A DNA stretch of 48,146 nucleotides from NCBI RefSeq assembly GCF_020531965.1, contig NZ_JAJAWH010000030.1:1-48146 (forward strand), read 5' to 3'. A program made the position numbers and the translations under genes. Each line of letters begins with the position of its first letter. Position 1 is the first letter of the stretch. This DNA is from Pseudorhizobium xiangyangii. GTDB lineage: Bacteria > Pseudomonadota > Alphaproteobacteria > Rhizobiales > Rhizobiaceae. The notes under the pieces were generated by a model. The model saw only the letters and a list, made by a program, of their open reading frames with translations, did no database searches and was not told the DNA's origin. This document shows positions 42,009-48,146 of this stretch, piece after piece.

Positions 42009-42350
42009 CTAGAAGCAGCGGACATCTGCTTCGGCCTGGGCGCGCTTCAGTTCAGTGGTCGCCGATCTCGCCGCGGCGCTCTGCCGGAACAGAACTCCCT
42101 TTTCACCGGTCAGAAGTCCAAGGCTTCTAAACGTTTCCGCGGCCTCGTAGCGCTCGTAAGGTACGATCGACGTGATCACATCGATAGAACAGGAACATTT
42201 TTCCAGGGCGGTCCGGGTCTCGCCGTTGGATTTCATGCAGCCATATACGTAATCGACGACTGCGATTGTCGGGTAACCGCCTGCGGCCGACGCCACCGTG
42301 GCGAACATCGACGCTACCCCAAGTGTCATCCCTGCGATCCTGATGGTCAT
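42009..42350 (-). CDS. Small exported protein divergent from xoxF
   Basis: 113-aa periplasmic protein; signal peptide MTIRIAGMTLGVASMFATVASA, then YGCMKSNGETRTALEKCSCSIDVITSIVPYERYEAAETFRSLG, with Cys at GCM, KCS, CSI and a final RCF. Counterparts next to xoxF/xoxG genes are familiar to me, but I know no function. The ATG at 42350 is preceded by GGAG; the frame extends to 42392 without support. It shares the 420-base divergent region with xoxF. Confidence 0.72.
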   Translation of the reverse strand: MTIRIAGMTLGVASMFATVASAAGGYPTIAVVDYVYGCMKSNGETRTALEKCSCSIDVITSIVPYERYEAAETFRSLGLLTGEKGVLFRQSAAARSATTELKRAQAEADVRCF

Positions 42351-42484
42351 CTTGGTCTCCAAAGGCCGCTCGAACGAGCTGAAAGCAGTCATGCATCCTC
42401 TCTCGAAGGTAGAGTAATTCTTGCGTCATTAAAGTAAAAATACAGCACGGGTAAATTGTCAATTATGCTGCAAGGCAATCTGTT

Positions 42485-42499
42485 TTGTGCGATGCACAA
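42485..42499. promoter_or_regulatory. TTGTGC-GAT-GCACAA palindrome upstream of xoxF
   Basis: TTGTGC (42485-42490) and GCACAA (42494-42499) are perfect inverted halves around GAT, 273 bases before the xoxF start and 135 bases before the divergent gene start. It is placed as an operator for either gene. The gap 42351-42771 otherwise shows no gene. Confidence 0.4.
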
Positions 42500-42570
42500 C
42501 ATAGCGGAATTTATTCTTGCCTATGCAGATTTGTTCGCATATCTTCTTCTTTAGTTTCCGACTTCAAGGC

Positions 42571-42592
42571 TTTGCCGATTGGGAGCGGCAAA
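42571..42592 (+). promoter_or_regulatory. Leader hairpin of xoxF
   Basis: TTTGCCG (42571-42577) pairs perfectly with CGGCAAA (42586-42592) around an 8-base loop, about 180 bases upstream of xoxF. If the transcript starts upstream of it, this is part of a long structured leader. Confidence 0.35.
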
Positions 42593-42771
42593 ATCTCGTA
42601 GGTAGCCTGGCTGGGCATAACGGTGCCCTCTGTCCATCCGGCCGAACCGTGACACGCTGGCGGAAGCGCATGTCCCACAGACAAGCTAGATGGCTTTGGC
42701 TGGCCTATGTGGTCTCCCGAGGAACTTAATGATGAGCCTCGGGTGCATTTCAACATCGGGAGGATTTTCGC

Positions 42772-44676
42772 ATGCGCATGCTTACAAAATATGCCTGTCT
42801 GCCATTGGCGGCCGCCGGCTTCATAGCTGCGGCACTCTCTGGTACTGCGTTAGCAAATGATGATCTGACCGCTCTATCGTCCGACCCGAAGAACTGGGCC
42901 ATGCCCACGGGCGACTATGCCAATCACCGCTATTCCAAGCTCAACCAGATCACCAAGGACAACGTCAAGGATCTGCAGGTCAAGTGGACCTTCTCGACCG
43001 GTGTCCTGCGCGGCCATGAAGGTGGCCCGTTGGTGATCGGCGACGTCATGTACGTCCATACGCCGTTCCCCAACATCGTCTACGCGCTCGATCTCAATAA
43101 CGACGGGAAGATTCTCTGGAAGTATGAACCGAGACAGGATCCGAACGTCATCGGCATCATGTGCTGCGATACCGTCAACCGCGGGGTTGCTTACGGCGAT
43201 GGGAAGATCATCCTCAACCAGGCGGATACGACTGTTGTCGCGCTCGATGCCAAGACCGGTAAAGTCGTATGGTCCGTGAAGAACGGTGAACAGATCGACG
43301 GCGGAAAGGGCGAATCCGGCACGGCGGCTCCGATGGTCGTCAAGGACAAGGTGATCATCGGTGTATCGGGTGCCGAATTCGGTGTCCGCGGCTGGACGGC
43401 GGCCTACAATCTGAAGGATGGCTCGCTCGCATGGAAGGCCTATTCCATGGGGCCGGATTCTGAAACGCTGATCGACCCAGAGAAGACGACCCATCTCGGC
43501 AAGCCGGTCGGCGCCGACTCCGGCACCAACACCTGGGAGGGTGAACAGTGGAAGACCGGTGGCGGAACGACATGGGGATGGTTCTCCTATGATGCGAAGA
43601 CCAATCTCATCTTCTATGGTACGGGCAACCCTTCCACCTGGAACCCTGTACAGCGGCCCGGTGATAATCGCTGGTCCATGACCTTGATGGCTCGCGACGC
43701 CGATACTGGCATGGCCAAATGGCTCTATCAGATGACCCCACATGACGAGTGGGATTATGACGGGATCAATGAAAACATCCTCGTCGATGCGATGCAGATC
43801 AACGGCCAGCCGCGAGACGTGCTCGTGCATTTCGACCGGAACGGTTTCGCCTACACGATGGATCGGACCAGCGGGGAACTGCTGGTCGCCAAGAAGTACG
43901 ACCCGAAGGTCAACTGGGCAACGGAAGTGATCATGGACCCCTCGAGTGACCAATTCGGTCGCCCGCAGGTCGTGGCAAAGTTTTCCACCCAGCAAAACGG
44001 TGAGGACGTAAACACGACGGGCATCTGCCCTGCGGCTCTCGGGACAAAGGATCAGCAGCCGGCCAGCTATTCGCCGAAGACCGGTCTGTTCTACGTGCCG
44101 ACCAACCACGTCTGCATGGACTACGAGCCCTACAAGGTCAGCTATACGGCTGGGCAGCCTTATGTCGGGGCGACCGTTTCCATGTACCCGACCCCGGACA
44201 GTCATGGCGGGATGGGCAACTTCATCGCGTGGGATGCTGCAAAGGGTGAGATCGTCTGGTCGAAGCCTGAGCAATTCTCGGTCTGGTCCGGCGCACTGGC
44301 AACGGACGGCGATGTGGTCTTCTACGGAACGCTTGAAGGCTACATCAAGGCGGTCGATAAGGACGGCAACGAACTCTACAAGTTCAAGACGCCGTCCGGC
44401 ATCATCGGCAATATCAACACCTACGAGCATGGCGGCAAGCAGTATATCGCCGTCCTCTCCGGTGTCGGTGGCTGGGCGGGCATCGGACTTGCCGGAGGAC
44501 TGTTGTCACCAGATAACGCCGCCGCGTGGCACGGAGCTGTCGACCAGGGTCGCGAGCAAGGTGATGAAGCTCAGGTCGTGGGTACTGCAGGTCTCGGTGC
44601 AGTCGGTGGTTATGCCGCGCTTGCGGACTACACCACGCTCGGTGGCCAATTGACGGTGTTCGGTCTGCCGGATTGA
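42772..44676 (+). CDS. xoxF: XoxF, lanthanide-dependent PQQ methanol dehydrogenase
   Basis: 634-aa periplasmic enzyme that oxidises methanol with PQQ and a lanthanide ion. The signal peptide is [28 protein letters not shown]. The catalytic Asp328 is in EWDYDGIN, and Asp330 two residues on is the extra lanthanide ligand that distinguishes XoxF from calcium-type MxaF (which has Ala). Cys131-Cys132 in IMCCDT form the vicinal disulfide over PQQ, and GAEFGVRG carries the metal-binding Glu. W-docking repeats of the eight-bladed propeller are visible throughout (for example [10 protein letters not shown] near the end). GGGAGGA lies before the ATG. No mxaF or mxaI is present. Confidence 0.96.
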   Translation: MRMLTKYACLPLAAAGFIAAALSGTALANDDLTALSSDPKNWAMPTGDYANHRYSKLNQITKDNVKDLQVKWTFSTGVLRGHEGGPLVIGDVMYVHTPFPNIVYALDLNNDGKILWKYEPRQDPNVIGIMCCDTVNRGVAYGDGKIILNQADTTVVALDAKTGKVVWSVKNGEQIDGGKGESGTAAPMVVKDKVIIGVSGAEFGVRGWTAAYNLKDGSLAWKAYSMGPDSETLIDPEKTTHLGKPVGADSGTNTWEGEQWKTGGGTTWGWFSYDAKTNLIFYGTGNPSTWNPVQRPGDNRWSMTLMARDADTGMAKWLYQMTPHDEWDYDGINENILVDAMQINGQPRDVLVHFDRNGFAYTMDRTSGELLVAKKYDPKVNWATEVIMDPSSDQFGRPQVVAKFSTQQNGEDVNTTGICPAALGTKDQQPASYSPKTGLFYVPTNHVCMDYEPYKVSYTAGQPYVGATVSMYPTPDSHGGMGNFIAWDAAKGEIVWSKPEQFSVWSGALATDGDVVFYGTLEGYIKAVDKDGNELYKFKTPSGIIGNINTYEHGGKQYIAVLSGVGGWAGIGLAGGLLSPDNAAAWHGAVDQGREQGDEAQVVGTAGLGAVGGYAALADYTTLGGQLTVFGLPD

Positions 44677-44692
44677 GGCTCCGTCAGTGATC

Positions 44693-44723
44693 GATGAACT
44701 GCGCCTCTCCGGCGCAGTTCATC
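44693..44723 (+). terminator. First of two tandem hairpins between xoxF and xoxG
   Basis: GATGAACTGCGCC (44693-44705) pairs perfectly with GGCGCAGTTCATC (44711-44723) around TCTCC: 13 base pairs, no mismatch. It starts 17 bases after the xoxF stop. It would protect xoxF mRNA and limit read-through. Confidence 0.8.
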
Positions 44724-44729
44724 TGGATA

Positions 44730-44757
44730 CCGGCGCCTCGTCTGAGACAGGCGCCGG
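44730..44757 (+). terminator. Second hairpin between xoxF and xoxG
   Basis: CCGGCGCCT (44730-44738) pairs with AGGCGCCGG (44749-44757) around a 10-base loop, followed by a pyrimidine-rich CATCCTCTCTTTTCC. This one has a better terminator tail than the first and likely causes partial termination before xoxG. Confidence 0.75.
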
Positions 44758-44833
44758 CATCCTCTCTTTTCCTGTTTCCCTATCGGTCTCTGCTGGTGCG
44801 TCGTGTTCCGGCGTCGTGAACGTGAGGTTTTTA

Positions 44834-45358
44834 ATGGCTTTTCGCATGGCAGTTCTGGCGCTCGGCGCCGTGTTCTCTCTCTTGACCCTCGAAACCCCCA
44901 TGGCGGCAGATGACAAGGAAAAGGCCGCAGCAGTGACAGACGAAGATGGCAAGTATTTCGATGCCGAAGGTAATCCGACGTTCAAGATTGAGAGCGATGG
45001 GACTGTCGATTGGTACACGTTCAGTGGCTATCGTCGCTACCACTCGGATTGTCATGTCTGTCACGGCCCCGATGGCGTCGGGTCAAGTTATGCACCTGGA
45101 TTGGCGGAAAGCATGAAGAATCTGGACTACGCCGGCTTCCTCTCGATCGTTGCGGAGGGACGCAAGAATGTTGGCGGCGGCAAGGAGAACGTCATGCCGG
45201 CGTTCGGCGAAAACAAGAACGTCTATTGCTACCTCGACGATATCTACGTCTACCTGCGCGCCCGCGCCGTCGGCGCAGCGCCGCGAGGCCGCCCGCCCAA
45301 GAAGGCCGACAAGCCGGAAGCGGCAAAAGCCTTCGAAGCCTCCTGCATGGGAGGCTGA
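44834..45358 (+). CDS. xoxG: XoxG, c-type cytochrome electron acceptor of XoxF
   Basis: 174-aa periplasmic cytochrome. The signal peptide is MAFRMAVLALGAVFSLLTLETPMAA. The haem site is CHVCH (HSDCHVCHGPDGVGSSYAPGL), and VMPAFG supplies the Met ligand. It receives electrons from XoxF and passes them on toward the oxidase. GTGAGG lies about 9 bases before the ATG at 44834; an in-frame start at 44687 falls in the hairpin region and adds a low-quality extension. Confidence 0.93.
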   Translation: MAFRMAVLALGAVFSLLTLETPMAADDKEKAAAVTDEDGKYFDAEGNPTFKIESDGTVDWYTFSGYRRYHSDCHVCHGPDGVGSSYAPGLAESMKNLDYAGFLSIVAEGRKNVGGGKENVMPAFGENKNVYCYLDDIYVYLRARAVGAAPRGRPPKKADKPEAAKAFEASCMGG

Positions 45359-45359
45359 C

Positions 45360-46223
45360 ATGGGGCTCGGCGTTAACGCGACGCGCAGGATAGCGCTCAT
45401 CATTGCATGCTTGGTCGTACTGGCGCCGCCGCAGGCATATGCTCAAAGCGCCGGGCTCGGCGCCGCCGGCGAACTCGTCGATCCGGAGCGGTTGCGGGTG
45501 TGCGCCGACCCTTCCAACATGCCGTTTTCGGACGAGAGCGGCGAGGGGTTCGAGGACAAGCTTGCCAAGATGGTCGCGGAGGGAACCGGGCGAAAGTCGG
45601 TTTCCTATACATGGTTTCCTTCGATTACCGGCTTTGTCCGCAACACGCTCGGGGCCAATCGCTGCGACATCATCATGGGATATGCTCAGGGAGACGAACT
45701 GGTCCAGAATACCAACGCCTATTATCGCTCGTCCTATGTACTGGTTTACAAGAAGGACGGACCTCTTTCCGGCGTGGAAACGCTGACCGATCCGAGGCTC
45801 GCAGACAAGCGGATCGGTGTAGTCGAGGGTACGCCTCCGTCCGCCAGCATGGCCTCGGCGCAACTGCTGCGCAAGGCGAAGGTCTACCCGCTGATGGTCG
45901 ATACGCGTGTCGCACCCTCGATGGCGGAGATCATGATCAGAGACATGCTGGCCGGGGTGATTGACGCTGCGGTGATCTGGGGTCCGATGGCCGGCTATTA
46001 CGCGAAGAAATCCGGAGCCGATCTGGCGCTTGTACCGCTGATCAAAGAGAAGGGCGGCCAGCGCATGATCTATCGGATCACGATGGGTGTTCGCCCCTCG
46101 GACCAGCAATGGAAACGCACGCTAAACACCTTCATCCGGGATCACCAGGCAGACATCAACAAGCTGCTGCTCGAATACGGCGTGCCGCTGCTGGATGAAC
46201 ACGATCAGGCGATCACGCAATGA
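45360..46223 (+). CDS. xoxJ: XoxJ, periplasmic binding-protein-like partner of XoxF
   Basis: 287-aa exported protein with an SBP-type fold (family MoxJ/XoxJ), needed in methylotrophs for XoxF function and thought to help activate the enzyme. Signal peptide about residues 1-28 (ALIIACLVVLAPPQAYAQ). LRVCADPSNMPFSDESGEGFEDKLAKMVAEG and GYAQGDELVQNTNAYYRSSYVLVYKKDG are typical. The ATG at 45360 lies just after the xoxG stop (TGACATG), which suits coupled translation. Confidence 0.92.
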   Translation: MGLGVNATRRIALIIACLVVLAPPQAYAQSAGLGAAGELVDPERLRVCADPSNMPFSDESGEGFEDKLAKMVAEGTGRKSVSYTWFPSITGFVRNTLGANRCDIIMGYAQGDELVQNTNAYYRSSYVLVYKKDGPLSGVETLTDPRLADKRIGVVEGTPPSASMASAQLLRKAKVYPLMVDTRVAPSMAEIMIRDMLAGVIDAAVIWGPMAGYYAKKSGADLALVPLIKEKGGQRMIYRITMGVRPSDQQWKRTLNTFIRDHQADINKLLLEYGVPLLDEHDQAITQ

Positions 46224-46254
46224 AGCTGTAGTGAATTACAGGGGAGAAAAATCA

Positions 46255-47382
46255 ATGGATGTGCGCGCCGCGGTAGCCGTTCAGGCTGGCAAGCCACTGG
46301 AGATCATGACCGTGCAGCTGGAAGGCCCGCGTGCCGGCGAAGTGCTGGTCGAGGTCAAGGCGACGGGCATCTGCCACACGGATGATTTCACCCTGTCGGG
46401 TGCCGATCCGGAAGGCCTGTTCCCGGCCATCCTCGGCCACGAGGGCGCCGGCATCGTCGTCGATGTCGGTCCGGGCGTCACCTCGGTGAAGAAGGGCGAC
46501 CACGTCATCCCGCTCTACACGCCGGAATGCCGCGAGTGCTATTCCTGCACCTCGCGCAAGACCAATCTGTGCACCTCGATCCGCGCCACGCAGGGCCAGG
46601 GCGTGATGCCCGACGGCACGTCGCGCTTCTCGATCGGCAAGGACAAGATCCACCACTACATGGGCTGCTCGACGTTTGCCAACTACACGGTCCTGCCCGA
46701 GATCGCGCTTGCCAAGGTCAACCCGGACGCGCCGTTCGACAAGATCTGCTACATCGGCTGCGGCGTCACCACCGGCATCGGTGCGGTGATCAACACCGCC
46801 AAGGTCGAGATCGGCTCGACCGCGATCGTCTTCGGTCTCGGCGGTATCGGCCTCAACGTGCTGCAGGGCCTGCGGCTGGCCGGCGCCGACATGATCATCG
46901 GCGTCGACATCAACCCGGACCGCAAGGCATGGGGCGAGAAGTTCGGCATGACGCATTTCGTCAACCCGAAGGAGGTCGGCGACGACATCGTGCCCTATCT
47001 GGTCAACATGACCAAGCGCAACGGCGATCTCATCGGTGGCGCCGACTACACGTTCGATTGCACCGGCAATACCAGGGTGATGCGCCAGGCGCTGGAGGCC
47101 TCGCATCGCGGCTGGGGCAAGTCGATCATCATCGGCGTCGCCGGCGCCGGCCAGGAGATCTCCACCCGTCCGTTCCAGCTGGTCACCGGCCGCAACTGGA
47201 TGGGCACGGCCTTCGGCGGCGCGCGTGGCCGCACCGACGTGCCGAAGATCGTCGAGTGGTACATGGAGGGCAAGATCCAGATCGATCCGATGATCACCCA
47301 CACCATGCCGCTCGAGGACATCAACAAGGGCTTCGAACTGATGCATTCGGGCGAATCGATCCGCGGCGTGGTGGTTTATTGA
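46255..47382 (+). CDS. S-(hydroxymethyl)glutathione dehydrogenase / class III alcohol dehydrogenase
   Basis: 375-aa cytoplasmic zinc enzyme that oxidises S-hydroxymethylglutathione to S-formylglutathione with NAD. ATGICHTDDFTLSGADPEG contains the catalytic-zinc Cys and the class III Asp, GHEGAGIV the zinc His, and CRECYSCTSRKTNLC the four structural-zinc Cys. FGLGGIGLNVLQG is the NAD-binding loop and STRPFQLVTGRNWMGTAFGGARGRTD is typical of the class. GGGGAG precedes the ATG at 46255. Common names are adhI, flhA or frmA; it follows the xox genes on the same strand. The 47383-47534 gap before gfa shows no gene. Confidence 0.96.
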   Translation: MDVRAAVAVQAGKPLEIMTVQLEGPRAGEVLVEVKATGICHTDDFTLSGADPEGLFPAILGHEGAGIVVDVGPGVTSVKKGDHVIPLYTPECRECYSCTSRKTNLCTSIRATQGQGVMPDGTSRFSIGKDKIHHYMGCSTFANYTVLPEIALAKVNPDAPFDKICYIGCGVTTGIGAVINTAKVEIGSTAIVFGLGGIGLNVLQGLRLAGADMIIGVDINPDRKAWGEKFGMTHFVNPKEVGDDIVPYLVNMTKRNGDLIGGADYTFDCTGNTRVMRQALEASHRGWGKSIIIGVAGAGQEISTRPFQLVTGRNWMGTAFGGARGRTDVPKIVEWYMEGKIQIDPMITHTMPLEDINKGFELMHSGESIRGVVVY

Positions 47383-47534
47383 GCGCGCGCTTTCGCCAAA
47401 GCTTGGCTGACAGACGGCGACGATGAAGGCCGTTTGCGACGAGGTATTCCGGACGCTGGCCGGGCGTTCGAACGGAGGGCAATGAGGTCGCCGCCGGCAA
47501 GAGGGGCGGGCCTTGGAGAGGGAGGAGACATTCT

Positions 47535-48110
47535 ATGGCAAGTGCGATTTCGATCCATCCCGCGGTGGATGGAGGTGTGCAACCGGCCAGTTCCGGCTTT
47601 TCGGGAGGCACGCTGGTCTGCGCCTGCACCGACAGGCCGGTGAAGGTGCGGATAGAGGGGCAGGTAGCCCACAACCATGCCTGCGGCTGCACCAAATGCT
47701 GGAAACCGAATGGCGCCGATTTCTCCATCGTCGCGGTTGTGCCGCACGACAAGGTGACGGTGCTGGAGAATGGCGACAAGCTCGCCGTTGTCGATCCGGC
47801 CGCTTTGATACAGAGGCATGCCTGCAAGGAGTGCGGCGTGCACATGTACGGGCCGGTCGAGCGCGAGCATGCATTCCAGGGGTTGGACTTCATCCATCCC
47901 GAACGGTTTCAGGAATCGGGTTGGGCGCCGCCCGGGTTTGCGGCCTTCGTTTCGTCGATCATCGAGTCGGGAGTGGATCCCGGCCGGATGGACGGCATAC
48001 GAGGTCGATTGAAAGAGCTGGGACTGGAGCCCTACGATTGCCTGTCGCCAGCCCTGATGGACTATGTGGCGACCTGGGTGGCTAAAAAGTCGGGCGCAAT
48101 TCCGTCCTGA
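47535..48110 (+). CDS. gfa: Glutathione-dependent formaldehyde-activating enzyme (Gfa)
   Basis: 191-aa zinc protein that speeds the addition of formaldehyde to glutathione. [37 protein letters not shown] has the Cys cluster for zinc, and [30 protein letters not shown] has the second CxxC. Length and motifs match Gfa of Paracoccus and rhizobia. GGGAGGAGA lies before the ATG. It supplies substrate for the adjacent dehydrogenase. Confidence 0.95.
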   Translation: MASAISIHPAVDGGVQPASSGFSGGTLVCACTDRPVKVRIEGQVAHNHACGCTKCWKPNGADFSIVAVVPHDKVTVLENGDKLAVVDPAALIQRHACKECGVHMYGPVEREHAFQGLDFIHPERFQESGWAPPGFAAFVSSIIESGVDPGRMDGIRGRLKELGLEPYDCLSPALMDYVATWVAKKSGAIPS

Positions 48111-48132
48111 AGGTGGATGTAAGGCACTCTCC

Positions 48133-48146
48133 GTCAGCATGCTGAC
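48133..48146. repeat. 14-bp palindrome at the window edge
   Basis: GTCAGCATGCTGAC is its own reverse complement. It lies 22 bases after the gfa stop and may continue outside the window as an operator or terminator stem. Confidence 0.4.

Noticed and set aside
42874-44430. Long minus-strand open frame (518 codons) across xoxF
   Set aside because: Antisense shadow of xoxF, with no family resemblance or ribosome site.
42772-44676. Calcium-type methanol dehydrogenase MxaF
   Set aside because: The Asp two residues after the catalytic Asp (WDYDG) is the XoxF state, and no mxaI or mxaG gene is present.
46252-47346. Long minus-strand open frame (364 codons) across the formaldehyde dehydrogenase gene
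   Set aside because: It is antisense to a strongly conserved gene; high GC gives such frames by chance, and the predicted protein is low-complexity and rich in Asp, His and Arg.
47423-47485. 20-codon ORF between the dehydrogenase gene and gfa
   Set aside because: No ribosome site and no recognisable product; probably chance.

Overview
The window reads as chromosomal DNA of an alphaproteobacterium, most likely a rhizobial (Rhizobiales/Rhizobiaceae) methylotroph-like bacterium. The reasons are the high GC content, the rhizobial style of ABC-transporter operons with ATGA stop/start overlaps, the 3' end of an initiator tRNA at the left edge, and a complete lanthanide-type methanol oxidation set (pqqABCDE, xoxF-xoxG-xoxJ, glutathione-dependent formaldehyde oxidation). 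No transposase, integrase, phage gene or CRISPR array was seen.

Layout. 1-94: 3' end of tRNA-fMet and its terminator. 36-4024 (minus): a FecBCD-type ABC importer (binding protein, permease, ATPase), a possible translationally coupled small ORF, and a DUF2946-like small exported protein. 4464-11378 (minus): a probable organosulfur-type operon, in transcription order a redoxin-like protein, an AprA-like flavoprotein, an AprB-like 2x[4Fe-4S] ferredoxin, a NitT/TauT/Ssu-type ABC importer (ATPase, permease, binding protein) and an MFS exporter. 11737-19059 (plus): mixed single genes, namely an acetamidase/formamidase, a small unknown ORF, a DMT permease, an RsuA/RluB-family pseudouridine synthase, a UPF0126/TRIC-type channel, an unknown 244-aa protein, an Rnk-like regulator and a Nudix hydrolase. 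19468-27363 (plus): a GntR/FadR regulator followed by a peptide ABC importer with a signal-less gamma-glutamyltranspeptidase in the middle. 27561-29882: a type I (Cys-type) arylsulfatase.

29917-33214 (minus): pqqABCDE, including a 31-aa pqqA that is easily missed. Divergent from pqqA, 33442-38503 (plus) is a six-gene operon of the 'PQQ-dependent alcohol dehydrogenase-associated' ABC type: binding protein, YVTN beta-propeller, an acidic exported protein, ATPase, ABC-2 permease and an exported helical protein. It resembles the lanthanide utilisation and transport (lut) cluster of methylotrophs but has no TonB receptor here. Next come a cytochrome c (minus), a 69-aa conserved-looking small protein, and a three-gene NitT/TauT-like ABC importer whose ATPase has an altered signature motif. 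42009-42350 (minus) is a small exported protein of unknown function. 42772-48110 (plus) is xoxF, xoxG, xoxJ, S-(hydroxymethyl)glutathione dehydrogenase and the glutathione-dependent formaldehyde-activating enzyme.

How the right half works together: PqqA-E make PQQ, which with a lanthanide ion forms the active site of periplasmic XoxF. XoxF oxidises methanol to formaldehyde (or formate) and passes electrons to cytochrome XoxG. Formaldehyde entering the cytoplasm is joined to glutathione by Gfa and oxidised by the class III dehydrogenase. The lut-like and NitT/TauT-like ABC systems are probably accessory functions of this pathway (metal or cofactor supply, or an unknown substrate). Several strong hairpins lie inside these operons, notably two tandem perfect stem-loops between xoxF and xoxG, and probably set expression ratios.
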